Notes: a model not told the origin generated them from the letters alone. A stretch of 45,979 nt of DNA from Marinobacter sp. (GCF_014859525.1 NZ_JACUUB010000016.1:1-45979), one strand, 5' to 3'. Shown: positions 1 through 9,339, counted from the first letter of the stretch. A program made the numbers and translations.

Positions 1-2
1 CT

Positions 3-2087
3 TGCCGCCTACACAATACGAGCCCTGCCAGTCGAATTGGCCGGGCTCATTCCGCGAACGCCGATGGCGAACAGATCGAATTCCACCCGTATAACGATCC
101 CACCATGTTACCGGTCTCGCCTTTGCGGGACCGCAATGGCGAATGGGCCAGAGTGACCGTGCCGTTCCCTGGCCGGGAAGTGCGCCTGCGGGCCTGGAAG
201 GGCCAGGTAGGCCGATGTGAGTTGCTGCTATTGGACAGCAACGATCCCCGCAACGAGCCCGGCGATCGGGGTATAACCAGCGAGCTCTACAGTGGCGACC
301 CGGAAAAGCGTTTGCAGCAAGAAATGGTGCTGGGTATTGGCGGCTGGCGCCTGCTGGAGTTGTTGCAGCGAAACCCGTCGGTTTGTCACATCAATGAGGG
401 CCACAGTGCACTGGCACTGATTGAGCGGACTCATTTCTGGCAACAGCGGTATCAAACGGATTTTGCCACCGCCCGGATGGCCACCAGAGCTACCAACCTG
501 TTTACCACTCACACTTCAGTTGCAGCGGGTTTCGACCGTTTTTCCAGAAAGCTCGCGGAGCTCTACCTGTCGCCCTGGCTCAGCGAAAACGACAACAGAC
601 TGGATACTGTGCTTGCCATTGCCAACGGCGGTGGCGACTACCTGAACATGGCCGGCATCGCCCTGGGTATGAGTGCCCGGTTCAATGGGGTTAGTCAGAT
701 CCACCAGCGAGTGACTCAAACCATTTTTCAACCCTGGTTCGGGCGCTGGCCTACGGCTGATATCCCAGCCGACTACGTGACCAACGGGGTGCACACGCCA
801 AGCTGGGACTCTCCGGAATCAGACGCACTCTGGACCAAGGCTTGCGGCCAGGATCGCTGGCGCAGGCCACTGACAGACATTTGTCCGCTTAAAAACACGA
901 CCGATGCTGAGCTCTGGCAGATGCGGCGATCTCAGCGTAAACGGTTGATCAGTTACCTGAGAAAACGACTCCAAAGCCAGCACTGTGAGCATAATTTTGG
1001 CAACACTGCTGAAGCTGCCTGCGGTTTGCTGTTAGACCCGGAAACGCTGACTCTCGGTTTTGCCCGGCGTTTCACCAGCTATAAACGCCCGGATCTTTTA
1101 TTAAAAGACCCGGATCGCCTCATCGCGCTGCTGACGTGCAGGGACCGGCCCATACAGATCGTGCTTTCCGGTAAAGCGCACCCGAAAGATCCGGAAGGAA
1201 AAGCCCTGATCAAACGCTGGAAAACATTTTCCCGATTGCCGGAGGTTGAGGGCAAGGTCGTGTTTATTGAAGATTACGATCTGGCCGTGGCCAGCCAGCT
1301 GATTCAGGGTGTAGATGTATGGCTCAATTGCCCCAGGCACCCATGGGAAGCCTGCGGAACCAGTGGCATGAAGGTATTGGTCAATGGCGGCATCAATCTC
1401 TCTCAGTTTGATGGCTGGTGGGCCGAAGCCTGGAATGAAAACGTAGGGTGGGCGATCCGTCCCCATGCCAGTTTTGCCCAGCTCAGTCAGACCGACCAGC
1501 ACGACGAATCCGATGCCCTGGAGCTTTATACGCTGCTCGAACAAGAGGTTATTCCGGAATTTTACAAATTAAACGACCAAGGGTTGCCGTCACAATGGCT
1601 GGACCGAGTGCGCGCTAGCATGAACCAGCTCACCGCACGCTATTCGGCTAACCGGATGGTGCGCGAATACGTTGAAGATTTTTATCAGCCAATGATTGCC
1701 AATGGCGTGCAGCGCACCCCCGGCCAGGCCAAGGAACTGGTGGAGTTGTTGCACCATATCGATCGCCACTGGCCCATGTTGCGCTTCGGGAAGCTTTGTA
1801 TCGAAGAGCAAGGTGAGCAGCGGAAATTTGTATTGGATGTTTACCTGGACGGGCTCAGTCACGGTCAGATTTCTGTAGAGCTGGTGGCAGAGGCCTCAGA
1901 ATTCGGCCCCCGGGTGGTCAAGCCAATGCAACTGGATCACGCGCTACCGGGTGCCGAAGACAGCTATCAGTACCAATGTTCGGTATCCGTTGCTCGCCCT
2001 GCGGAACACTTCACACCCCGCATCGTGGTGTGTGATGAGCGGCTCAATTTACCGTTGGAAGACGGCCACATTCTTTGGTACCGGTAA
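3..2087 (+). CDS. glgP: Alpha-glucan phosphorylase, GT35 family (5' end outside window)
   Basis: This enzyme removes glucose-1-phosphate from the non-reducing ends of glycogen or maltodextrin in the cytoplasm, using pyridoxal phosphate. The frame is open to the left edge, so the N-terminal part is missing. The first recognisable family block is ADGEQIEFHPYNDP near base 65. The phosphate-binding stretch FARRFTSYKR lies near base 1060. The PLP-lysine motif GTSGMK is at bases 1356-1373, with its Lys codon at 1371, and is followed by NGG and FDGWW blocks. INEGHSAL near base 393 is also typical of the short bacterial subfamily (alpha-glucan family phosphorylase). About 695 codons are visible; the family usually has over 800. 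The first 60 bases in frame do not resemble the family (see findings). The gene converges on trkH with only 2 bases between the stop codons. Family assignment is firm; the symbol is by function. Confidence 0.9.
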   Translation, partial: CRLHNTSPASRIGRAHSANADGEQIEFHPYNDPTMLPVSPLRDRNGEWARVTVPFPGREVRLRAWKGQVGRCELLLLDSNDPRNEPGDRGITSELYSGDPEKRLQQEMVLGIGGWRLLELLQRNPSVCHINEGHSALALIERTHFWQQRYQTDFATARMATRATNLFTTHTSVAAGFDRFSRKLAELYLSPWLSENDNRLDTVLAIANGGGDYLNMAGIALGMSARFNGVSQIHQRVTQTIFQPWFGRWPTADIPADYVTNGVHTPSWDSPESDALWTKACGQDRWRRPLTDICPLKNTTDAELWQMRRSQRKRLISYLRKRLQSQHCEHNFGNTAEAACGLLLDPETLTLGFARRFTSYKRPDLLLKDPDRLIALLTCRDRPIQIVLSGKAHPKDPEGKALIKRWKTFSRLPEVEGKVVFIEDYDLAVASQLIQGVDVWLNCPRHPWEACGTSGMKVLVNGGINLSQFDGWWAEAWNENVGWAIRPHASFAQLSQTDQHDESDALELYTLLEQEVIPEFYKLNDQGLPSQWLDRVRASMNQLTARYSANRMVREYVEDFYQPMIANGVQRTPGQAKELVELLHHIDRHWPMLRFGKLCIEEQGEQRKFVLDVYLDGLSHGQISVELVAEASEFGPRVVKPMQLDHALPGAEDSYQYQCSVSVARPAEHFTPRIVVCDERLNLPLEDGHILWYR

Positions 2088-2089
2088 GC

Positions 2090-3547
2090 TCATCCGCGCC
2101 AGAATGCGGGCGACAGCACGATCACCGCACTCAAAATTTCCAGACGCCCCATCAACATGCCCACAGAAAGAATCCATTTGGCCGCATCCGGCAAGGATGC
2201 GAAGTTACCAGCCGGCCCGATGATGTCGCCGAGCCCGGGGCCGACGTTAGTCAGCGCAGTCAATGCACCTGATAGTGAGGTGATAAAGTCCAGCTGAAGC
2301 GAAGCCAAAAGGACCGTAATGACAAGCAACGAAAGCAGGAAGATAAAGGTGTAGGCAATCATCGATGAGATGATTTCATCACTGACCGGACGGCCGTTGT
2401 AGTTACGGGTAAAAACCGCACGCGGGTGAAGCAATCGCATCAACTGTTCGCGCAATACGATAAGCGACAATTGAAACCGGAAGATTTTCATGCCGCCGGC
2501 GGTTGAGCCTGAACAGCCACCCACAAACATCAAAAAGAAAAACACCACAAACGCCAAAGGCCCCCAGGCCGAGTAGTCTTCCGATGCATAACCGGAGGTG
2601 GTCACGATCGACGTGACATTGAACAGCGTGGAGATGTAGTTGTGTGCGGGGTCAAAGGGAACCGGCGATACCCACCAGCGATAGAGGGTCAGAAACGCAG
2701 GAACAATCAGCAGAATCGCAAGAAAAAGCCGAACCTGCTGATCTTTGAAGAGTACAAACCGTTGGCCATGCATTTCACGCACAAACAAGAAAAACGGCAA
2801 GCTGCCCAGCATCATGAAAAAGGTGGCTTCAAGCAGGATCAGGTCACTGAACTTGCCCATAGACTGATCCGACGTTGAAAAGCCGCCAGTGGCGATACTA
2901 GTTAAACCATGGTTGAAGGCATCAAAAATCGTCATGCCGGAGAGCGAGTAAGTGACAATGGCCAAAATGGTAAAAAACACATAAACCCACAACAGCCCAC
3001 GGCTGAGGGTCTTCATCCTGGGCAAGGCCTTGTCTGTCCATTCCGATGACTCGGTGGCGAACAACCGCATTCCGCCAACCCGGAGGAATGGCAATACAGC
3101 AACGAACATGCCGATGATCCCGATCCCGCCCAACCACTGCAGAATGGAGCGCCAAAGCAGAAGATCCTGATCGAAATCGTCAAGGCCGCTTAACACCGTT
3201 GCACCGGTCGTTGTTATCCCGGAAGTGCCTTCAAAGAACGCGTCAGCTGCCGACATGTTGTTGTGGCTGAGATAGAAAGGCAATGAAGAGAGCAGGGCGA
3301 TGATTAACCAGCTGGAAACCGTCAATACAAACATGTAACGGGGTTTGAGATCCCGGGGCAGGCGGTAAGTCGATATCACACCCAATACCCCCAACGCAAA
3401 CACGACGGCTGCCGATTGCGCGAACGCTATAGCATTCGGTGCACCAGCGCCGAAAACCGTAAGCAAAATAACCGGTAATGTCATGAAAACACTCAGAAGT
3501 ATGAACATGACACTAACAATAAATATAACAGGGTAAAGGTTTCTCAA
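2090..3547 (-). CDS. trkH: TrkH-family potassium uptake channel subunit
   Basis: This is the membrane subunit of a K+ uptake system that normally works with a cytoplasmic NAD-binding TrkA ring. The 485-residue protein is almost entirely hydrophobic segments. It carries the four pore-loop repeats of the superfamily: TSGITTTGATVL near residue 109, LTSIATGGFSTSD near 215, a VTTSGY loop near 315, and LTNVGPGLGD near 436. The C-terminus MGRLEILSAVIVLSP is characteristic of TrkH/TrkG. The longest reading starts at a TTG with no clear ribosome-binding site, and an ATG lies 13 codons further in. The longer start is kept because it completes the first membrane helix. No trkA gene is in the window, so the partner must be elsewhere. 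Confidence 0.9.
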   Translation of the reverse strand: MRNLYPVIFIVSVMFILLSVFMTLPVILLTVFGAGAPNAIAFAQSAAVVFALGVLGVISTYRLPRDLKPRYMFVLTVSSWLIIALLSSLPFYLSHNNMSAADAFFEGTSGITTTGATVLSGLDDFDQDLLLWRSILQWLGGIGIIGMFVAVLPFLRVGGMRLFATESSEWTDKALPRMKTLSRGLLWVYVFFTILAIVTYSLSGMTIFDAFNHGLTSIATGGFSTSDQSMGKFSDLILLEATFFMMLGSLPFFLFVREMHGQRFVLFKDQQVRLFLAILLIVPAFLTLYRWWVSPVPFDPAHNYISTLFNVTSIVTTSGYASEDYSAWGPLAFVVFFFLMFVGGCSGSTAGGMKIFRFQLSLIVLREQLMRLLHPRAVFTRNYNGRPVSDEIISSMIAYTFIFLLSLLVITVLLASLQLDFITSLSGALTALTNVGPGLGDIIGPAGNFASLPDAAKWILSVGMLMGRLEILSAVIVLSPAFWRG

Positions 3548-3675
3548 GGTACGCCCAGGCCAGCTGACAGAGAGACGGCGTCAGCATACCCGTGGCGCCC
3601 GTGTTCCGCAAGGAAAGCAGCGGCCTGCCGGGCCATTAACGACAAATTAAATCCCTGTAAAAGCAACGTAAATTC

Positions 3676-3704
3676 GGAACCTGGCTCTAGTAACCCGCGT
3701 CATT
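3676..3704 (+). promoter_or_regulatory. Candidate sigma-E (RpoE) type promoter
   Basis: GGAACCT at 3676-3682 is followed after 16 bases by GTCATT at 3699-3704. This resembles the extracytoplasmic-stress sigma-E pattern (GGAACTT, 16 bases, GTCTAA) with one mismatch in the -35 and two in the -10. It lies upstream of an outer-membrane barrel gene, a typical class of sigma-E target, and would give a leader of about 55 bases. This is by-eye matching only. Confidence 0.35.
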
Positions 3705-3766
3705 CTGGTGCAACTTGTTAAAAGGAGCATCAAGAGGCTCTTAACAGGCAACAAGGAGAACCGGTT

Positions 3767-4306
3767 ATGAAAATCAAAAAGAACGTTTTACTGGCAACGG
3801 TAGCAACCGCTGGAATCGCCTTCGCAGGGTCAGTCGCAGCTCAGGATATGTATAAATCTGGTGTGGGCGGGCTTTACGCGGGCCTGAACTATACGTTTAT
3901 GGATGTGGACTTTGACGGCATTGCCAGTGCCGATGTGGGAACTCTGTCAGGCAAAGTTGGTGTGATGGCCAACGAATTTCTTGGGATCGAAGCTCGCGCC
4001 GGTTTTGGTGTAGACGACGACCGAATTGCCGGTAACAAAGTTGAACTGAATAGTTTTTTCGGTGGTTACGCCACACTTAATATGGTCAATCAAAGCCCGG
4101 TTACACCTTACGCCGTTCTGGGCTTTACCAGAGTTGAGGCAACTCTTGGGCCCGTGAAAGACGATGATTCTGATTTCTCCTACGGCGCAGGTGTTAACTT
4201 CCAGTTTGCTCAGAACCTCTCGGGCAACCTGGAATACATGCGTTACTACGACGACAGCAACGTCACGGTCGACGGCCTCGGTCTCGGCCTGCAAATGAAC
4301 TTCTGA
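3767..4306 (+). CDS. Outer-membrane beta-barrel protein (OmpA/OMP_b-brl type)
   Basis: The 179-residue protein has a classic signal peptide: a KIKKN start, a hydrophobic stretch, and SVAAQD with likely cleavage after Ala-25. The mature part alternates polar and hydrophobic residues in strands with Tyr/Phe girdles, such as GLYAGLNYTFMD, PYAVLGFTRVEA and GNLEYMRYY. It ends in the terminal phenylalanine (GLQMNF) that the Bam machinery recognises. Size suggests an eight-stranded barrel. The gene has a strong ribosome-binding site (AAGGAG at 3754) and stands alone, with an imperfect sigma-E-like promoter upstream. Ligand or role cannot be told from sequence. It could be a structural porin-like protein or an OmpW/OmpX-like stress barrel. 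Confidence 0.8.
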   Translation: MKIKKNVLLATVATAGIAFAGSVAAQDMYKSGVGGLYAGLNYTFMDVDFDGIASADVGTLSGKVGVMANEFLGIEARAGFGVDDDRIAGNKVELNSFFGGYATLNMVNQSPVTPYAVLGFTRVEATLGPVKDDDSDFSYGAGVNFQFAQNLSGNLEYMRYYDDSNVTVDGLGLGLQMNF

Positions 4307-4320
4307 GTATCGTTACTCAG
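4303..4320 (+). terminator. Hairpin at the end of the barrel gene
   Basis: CTGAGTA (4303-4309) pairs perfectly with TACTCAG (4314-4320) around a 4-base loop and includes the stop codon of the barrel gene. No T-run follows, so it may be a weak terminator or a 3' mRNA-stabilising hairpin. Confidence 0.35.
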
Positions 4321-4555
4321 ATCGCCTGAACCTGCGGGGAGTTGGTGCCTGACCACCGAGAGCACCAAGGCCCTGCAGCGATTGTTCAACCAGCAATTCC
4401 CCTCCTGGCATTTCATTCAGTATCCAGTTCATCAAGATTCAGTTCCCAGCCATCGCGGCCACAAGACGGGCTGCAGTTGTTGGCAAAATTGACTATGCTG
4501 AAGGTAGTTGGCTAATGATAGCCTGAGCCCAACGGCGTATTGGTGGGAGAGACGA
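4321..4555. other. Intergenic stretch between barrel gene and iorA-like gene
   Basis: No gene is supported here. A weak promoter candidate is TTGACT at 4489-4494 with a poor -10 (AATGAT at 4514-4519, 19-base spacer), which would give a short leader to the ATG at 4556. A minus-strand reading of about 30 codons without a start codon was looked at and set aside. Confidence 0.3.
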
Positions 4556-5023
4556 ATGATAAATCTGGATATAAATGGCCAAAAGCATGAGCTGGATATC
4601 CCAGCCGACATGCCTTTATTGTGGGCTTTGAGAGACATCGTAAAGCTAACGGGCACCAAGTTTGGGTGCGGCATTGCCCAGTGCGGCGCCTGTACGGTGC
4701 ATCTGGATGGCGAGGCAACGCGATCGTGCGTAACGCCGGTTTCCAGTGCCGAGGGCAAAAAAGTGACCACTATTGAGGCCATGGCCGAGGACGAGGTTGG
4801 TCAACGGGTACAGCAGGCCTGGCTCAATCTGGGTGTGGCTCAGTGCGGCTATTGTCAGGGTGGCCAGATTATGAGTGCGACCGCATTGTTAAAAGCAAAC
4901 AACAGGCCAAACTCAACGGACATTCACAACGCCATGAACGGTAACCTGTGCCGGTGTGGCACATACAATCGCATCGTTTCGGCCATTGAGCAGGCGGCTC
5001 TCGCCAAGGAGGTGAAGGCATGA
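4556..5023 (+). CDS. iorA: [2Fe-2S] subunit of a periplasmic molybdenum hydroxylase (isoquinoline 1-oxidoreductase alpha type)
   Basis: This small subunit (155 residues) passes electrons from the molybdenum site of its partner to an external acceptor. The N-terminal plant-ferredoxin domain has the cluster motif CGIAQCGAC near residues 40-48 with a fourth Cys near 60 (RSC). The C-terminal domain has the second cluster motifs CGYCQGG and CRCGTYNRI. The start at 4556 is chosen because GGGAGAG precedes it and the protein then begins INLDINGQ, as in homologs. An upstream TTG would add a non-conserved extension. The gene overlaps the large subunit by 4 bases (ATGA), so the two are co-translated. 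It has no Tat signal and would be carried across the membrane with the large subunit. The substrate is not predictable; the symbol denotes family only. Confidence 0.88.
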   Translation: MINLDINGQKHELDIPADMPLLWALRDIVKLTGTKFGCGIAQCGACTVHLDGEATRSCVTPVSSAEGKKVTTIEAMAEDEVGQRVQQAWLNLGVAQCGYCQGGQIMSATALLKANNRPNSTDIHNAMNGNLCRCGTYNRIVSAIEQAALAKEVKA

Positions 5024-7356
5024 GCACACCAAAGAACACGGTACGGCTTGCCAATGTCAGTCGGCGACGGTTTTTGAAGGGTCTTGCTGCTGGCAGTGCG
5101 TTTATACTGGCGGCGCGTTGGGACCTGGCGCTGGCAGATCAGGGCGACTATGGCGCAGCCGGCATGCCTGGTGGTTGGGTAGACAACCCTCATGTGTTCA
5201 TTCGCATTGATGACGACGGTACCGTGACCATTATCAATCACCGAGCTGAAATGGGGCAGGGGATTCGAACCAGCCTTGCCCTTGTGGCAGCGGATGAGCT
5301 TGGTGCCGACTGGAACCGTGTCAACGTCGAACAGGCCGAGGCAGACCAAGACAAGTACGGCAATCAGAATACCGACGGTTCCCGCAGCATGCGTCACTGG
5401 TATCAACCAATGCGCCGGGCTGCCGCAGGCGCCCGGAAAATGCTTGAGCAGGCTGCGGCCAAACAATGGGGCGTTCCTGTTGAAGACGTGGAAACCCGCG
5501 TGCATGAAGTTGTCCACAAAGGCAGTAACCGGACCCTGGGTTTTGGCGAACTGGCCACTAGCGCCCGTAACCTGGAGGTGCCGGACACCGATAGCCTTAG
5601 CCTGAAAGAAGATGCTCAACTCCGTTACATCGGCCGGGAAAGCGGCCCGGTCAATGGCGATCTCAGGAACAATGATGGCCGCCCTCCGGCCATAGATGGC
5701 GAGGACATCGTCACCGGCAAGGCAGTTTACGGCGCCGATGTCATGCTCGACGACATGCTCTATGCGGTGATCGCCCGCCCGCCGGTACTGGGTGCAAAAG
5801 TGAAAAGCCTTGATGACACCCAGGCCAAAGCTGTTCGCGGCGTGGTGAAGATATTCAGCACCGAGGGCGCAGACATGCCCGCGAGCTTCAACCCCCTCGG
5901 CGGGGTCGCTGTGGTGGCTGACAATACCTGGGCAGCCATCCGGGGTCGCGCCGCACTTTCTATCGAGTGGGACCGCGCTGCCGCCGGTGATAACGCCAAC
6001 TACCATTCTGAAGATTACCGCAAGACGCTGGAAACCAGAGCTGAAAACGCGGGAAAGGTCGTTCGGGACAATGGCGACATTAATACAGCGCTGGAGCAGG
6101 CCGCAAAGCGGATTCAGGCCACCTATTACATGCCACACATGGCACAGGCGCCGATAGAACCGCCGGTCGCCATTGTTCTGCTGAAGGATGGCAAGGCTGA
6201 AGCCTGGGCGCCGGTCCAGCATCCCCACGCTGCACGTCAGGGCATTGCTGCCACGCTCGGCATTGAGTTGACGGATGTTACCCTTCATCAAACCCTGCTC
6301 GGCGGTGGTTTTGGCCGCAAGTCTAAGCCGGATTTCGTGATTGAAGCGGCACGACTGGCGAAAGAGTTTGAAGGCCGCCCGGTGCGCGTGCAATGGACCC
6401 GTGAAGATGATATCCAGCATGCCTACTTTCACGCGGTGTCCGTTGACCGGCTTGAAGCTTCTCTGGACAAGGACGGCAAGGCCACCGGTTGGCTGCACCG
6501 CACACTGTCGCCCAGCATCGGTTCACTCTTTGCGGAAGACCCGAAACACAAGGGCGACTTCGAGTTAGGCATGGGATTTAATACCATGCCTTTTGATATT
6601 CCCGCTATCCGCCTGGAAAATCCTGAGGCTTCGGCTCATACCCGGATTGGCTGGTTTCGGGCCGTCTACAATCTGCCTCATGCCTACGCCATCCAGAGCT
6701 TTGCGGCAGAAATGGCTGCTGCTGCCGGCAGGGATCACCGGGATTACCTGCTGGAACTGTTAGGTGAGCCGAGGAAGATCCATCCGGAGGAGTTCAAGGA
6801 CGGCTGGAACTATGGCGAAGATCCCAACACCTATCCGGTTGACATTGGCCGCATGCGAACGGTTGTTGAACGCGCCACGAAAGAGGCGGGTTGGGGCAAG
6901 GACAAGAGAAAAGGCAGAGGAATGGGCCTCGCCATGCACCACAGCTTTGTTTCCTATGCGGCCATTGTGCTTGATGTGGAAGTGGACGAAAACGGCGAGG
7001 TGACGGTTCATCGGGCTGATATCGCCTTCGACTGTGGCCAGGCAGTAAACCCGGAACGAGTGCGGTCACAGCTTGAAGGCGCCTGTGTTATGGGCATTGG
7101 CATTGCGCTGCACAGCGAGGTGTCGTTCCAGAATGGCGAAGCGGTTGAAAAGAACTTTGACGGCTTCAGCATTCCGCGCATGCGCAACGCACCCAGGGAA
7201 ATACGTGTGCACCTGGTTAACGCTGATGGAGATGCTCCCATGGGTGGCGTTGGTGAGCCGGGACTTCCACCGGTGGCGCCGGCGCTTTGCAACGCTATCT
7301 ACGCAGCGACCGGCAAACGCATCCGGCGCCTTCCGGTTGGTAACCAGTTAGGTTGA
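5020..7356 (+). CDS. iorB: Molybdopterin-binding large subunit of a xanthine dehydrogenase-family oxidoreductase (isoquinoline 1-oxidoreductase beta type)
   Basis: The 778-residue catalytic subunit binds the molybdenum cofactor and hydroxylates or oxidises aldehydes or N-heterocycles. The N-terminus has a Tat signal, SRRRFLKG followed by a hydrophobic stretch and ALAD, so the complex should be folded in the cytoplasm and exported. Cofactor-contacting blocks include AEMGQGIRTSL near residue 75, LLGGGFGRK near 428, GWFRAVYNLPH near 545, and the C-terminal MGGVGEPGLPPVAPAL with the catalytic glutamate of the family. A split N-terminal domain architecture as in IorB fits the length. It overlaps iorA by 4 bases. 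No cytochrome c subunit or MoCo-insertion (XdhC-like) gene follows, although related clusters often have them; a terminator follows directly. The physiological substrate is unknown. Confidence 0.88.
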   Translation: MSTPKNTVRLANVSRRRFLKGLAAGSAFILAARWDLALADQGDYGAAGMPGGWVDNPHVFIRIDDDGTVTIINHRAEMGQGIRTSLALVAADELGADWNRVNVEQAEADQDKYGNQNTDGSRSMRHWYQPMRRAAAGARKMLEQAAAKQWGVPVEDVETRVHEVVHKGSNRTLGFGELATSARNLEVPDTDSLSLKEDAQLRYIGRESGPVNGDLRNNDGRPPAIDGEDIVTGKAVYGADVMLDDMLYAVIARPPVLGAKVKSLDDTQAKAVRGVVKIFSTEGADMPASFNPLGGVAVVADNTWAAIRGRAALSIEWDRAAAGDNANYHSEDYRKTLETRAENAGKVVRDNGDINTALEQAAKRIQATYYMPHMAQAPIEPPVAIVLLKDGKAEAWAPVQHPHAARQGIAATLGIELTDVTLHQTLLGGGFGRKSKPDFVIEAARLAKEFEGRPVRVQWTREDDIQHAYFHAVSVDRLEASLDKDGKATGWLHRTLSPSIGSLFAEDPKHKGDFELGMGFNTMPFDIPAIRLENPEASAHTRIGWFRAVYNLPHAYAIQSFAAEMAAAAGRDHRDYLLELLGEPRKIHPEEFKDGWNYGEDPNTYPVDIGRMRTVVERATKEAGWGKDKRKGRGMGLAMHHSFVSYAAIVLDVEVDENGEVTVHRADIAFDCGQAVNPERVRSQLEGACVMGIGIALHSEVSFQNGEAVEKNFDGFSIPRMRNAPREIRVHLVNADGDAPMGGVGEPGLPPVAPALCNAIYAATGKRIRRLPVGNQLG

Positions 7357-7398
7357 ATTCGGTAACGGGGACGTGACTTAGCATGGAAGCTTATATAG

Positions 7399-7435
7399 CC
7401 ATCACAGCGGGCGCCGTCCGCGTGATGGTTTTTTT
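7399..7435 (+). terminator. Rho-independent terminator after iorAB
   Basis: CCATCAC at 7399-7405 pairs with GTGATGG at 7422-7428. The stem extends inward through a GCGG/CCGC-like pairing with one bulged A. Seven T residues follow at 7429-7435. This is a textbook intrinsic terminator for the plus strand. Confidence 0.85.
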
Positions 7436-7472
7436 ACAGACATTTGTGAGAGGCTGCTTATATCCCGTTTAA

Positions 7473-7488
7473 CATAATATACATTATG
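7473..7488. promoter_or_regulatory. AT-rich inverted repeat CATAAT-ATAC-ATTATG
   Basis: Perfect 6-base arms (7473-7478 and 7483-7488) flank a 4-base spacer. It lies between the iorAB terminator and the 3' end of selO, where neither neighbouring gene needs a promoter. It could be an operator for an unrecognised small transcript, or chance in AT-rich sequence. Confidence 0.25.
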
Positions 7489-7572
7489 CGCAGTTATGAA
7501 TGAACTTAAATAACCCTGAGGGCGAGCTACTCTCTTTGTGAGTCGATCACGAGCAGCCTTTCCGAGTCTTTC

Positions 7573-9288
7573 TCAAGACGAGCAACTATAATGCGACGAA
7601 CCGCCCACCTCAAAAAGCTCCAGCGGCTTCAACCGGTAGTACTTGTTCTCCAGGTCTTTTGATTGCTCAGAGTACGGCTGCGTCATAACGTCCTGCAGTT
7701 CTCGCAGCAACTCGTAATTGCCTTCTGCCGCCTGCTGATAGGCAGGCACAACAAACCACTCCCGTAAACTGTATTTCGGATTAACAAGTCTCATCTGGCT
7801 GCAAAGAGCCTCGCGGTCGCCAGGTCGAGTGAGCGATTTCCATTGTGTGAGCCACGCTGACCAGCGTTGTTCCAGTCCTTCGGGGTCCGCAGCATTCGAC
7901 AGGTCCCTGTAGAAGCTTTTCTTGAGTGGCTCGACATCGTCAGGCACCGCAGAAAGTTCACGGAAGAACATGGTGTAATCAACGAACGTTTGCACCATCA
8001 GGGTTGCGAGCTCCCTGAATAAGTCCTCGTTGAAAGCGCTAAGTCCTAGTTTGGCCGCCCACATCTGCTCCATTTGCGTTTGCATCACTCTCGGAAAATC
8101 GCTTTGGATTTCATCAAGCTGCTGCAAATACTCCGGATGTGCCACCACCAATGGTCGCAACGCCGTACAGAACGAGTGGAAATTGCGTTCTGCCGCCGCA
8201 GGCTGGTTGAGGAACGAGAAATGCTGCCCACCGCCCGTCCACGGTTGGTACTGGGGGTCAAACAGGTCTATAAAGCCAAAGGGACCATAGTCGAGGGTGA
8301 ATCCGCCGGCGGCACAGTTGTCGCTGTTGAAGTTACCCTGGCAGTAGCCAACACGGATCCAGTTCGCCACCAATGACGTCAGGCGGCTGCGGAACTCACG
8401 TGCAAGCAACACGATCTTTTCGCCGATGGGTAGTGTCTGGTCAATAACGCCCTCGTATTCACGATCGATCAGGTGCAAAACAATCTTCTCGAGTTCCTCC
8501 ATTGCCTTCGGGTGCTCCTGCTTGCGGGCCCGGCGCCCGAAGAGCTCAAGCTGCCCTACCCGAATAAACGACGGTGCGACCCGGGTGGAGATGGCGACGG
8601 GATCGGATACAAGTACGTCCGGGTCGACAGAGCGTGAGCCCTCTGAATACCACGGGCGCCTGACTTTCTCTGTTGTCGACACATATAAGCTAAGGGATCG
8701 TGACGTGGGCACACCCAGCGCATGCATATGCTCCTGAGCCAGGAACTCACGGACACTGGACCGCAAAACGGCCCTGCCGTCTGCGCCACGACAATAAGGT
8801 GTGCGCCCTCCCCCTTTCAGCTGCATTTCCCAGCGCTGACCGTTGATGACGGCCTCAAGCACTGAAATGGCACGACCGTCGCCGTAGCCGTTGCCGGTCT
8901 GAAACGGGCATTGCTGAGTGTATTCGTTGCCGTAAATAGAAAGAGCGTAGCCACATGCCCATCCGGTTTTGCGCAGAGGTTCCGGAACACCGGTTAAATC
9001 GCCGGAGAACATCCGCACAAAGTCATCCGACTGCGCCAGATTCTCGGCAATGCCAAGTTCGCAAAACAGACTCTTGCCGTGCGCTACGTATTCCGGGTTT
9101 TCAATGGGCGTGGGGCTGACCGGAACATAGTGTCCCGAAAACACCTGCCGGGGCGCATGGTCATCACCATTCGCTTTTCCCTCGGGATCGCAGTTGAGGG
9201 TGTCCATGAACGAATAGTCTGCCGAAGCCGCAAGATCGTTGAGGGTCGCGATCATCGGGGCTGTGTCGCGGGACGGTCGTTGTGGCAT
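7573..9288 (-). CDS. selO: Protein adenylyltransferase SelO (YdiU/UPF0061)
   Basis: SelO is a pseudokinase-fold enzyme that transfers AMP from ATP to Ser/Thr/Tyr of target proteins and is linked to oxidative-stress responses. The 571-residue protein shows the family blocks [69 protein letters not shown] and [10 protein letters not shown], covering the nucleotide-binding and metal-binding parts. It ends in CSS, with Cys-569 at the position where the animal proteins carry selenocysteine. The start at 9288 is supported by AAGGAG five bases upstream. An in-frame ATG 11 codons later is less well placed. The gene is monocistronic between a PAS gene and the iorAB terminator. Confidence 0.95.
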   Translation of the reverse strand: MPQRPSRDTAPMIATLNDLAASADYSFMDTLNCDPEGKANGDDHAPRQVFSGHYVPVSPTPIENPEYVAHGKSLFCELGIAENLAQSDDFVRMFSGDLTGVPEPLRKTGWACGYALSIYGNEYTQQCPFQTGNGYGDGRAISVLEAVINGQRWEMQLKGGGRTPYCRGADGRAVLRSSVREFLAQEHMHALGVPTSRSLSLYVSTTEKVRRPWYSEGSRSVDPDVLVSDPVAISTRVAPSFIRVGQLELFGRRARKQEHPKAMEELEKIVLHLIDREYEGVIDQTLPIGEKIVLLAREFRSRLTSLVANWIRVGYCQGNFNSDNCAAGGFTLDYGPFGFIDLFDPQYQPWTGGGQHFSFLNQPAAAERNFHSFCTALRPLVVAHPEYLQQLDEIQSDFPRVMQTQMEQMWAAKLGLSAFNEDLFRELATLMVQTFVDYTMFFRELSAVPDDVEPLKKSFYRDLSNAADPEGLEQRWSAWLTQWKSLTRPGDREALCSQMRLVNPKYSLREWFVVPAYQQAAEGNYELLRELQDVMTQPYSEQSKDLENKYYRLKPLELFEVGGSSHYSCSS

Positions 9289-9339
9289 AGCGGCTCCTTT
9301 TGCGGACTTTGATAATAGACACCATTGCTAATGGACGGA

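Noticed and set aside
4424..4513. Minus-strand reading ending CGRDGWELNLDELDTE
   Set aside because: It looks like a protein C-terminus, but there is no start codon before an upstream in-frame stop, and no family is recognised.
4924..6498. A 524-codon open frame on the minus strand opposite the molybdenum hydroxylase genes
   Set aside because: It is fully antisense to iorA/iorB, which show clear families. Its composition is what a GC-rich antisense frame gives, and it has no recognisable domain.
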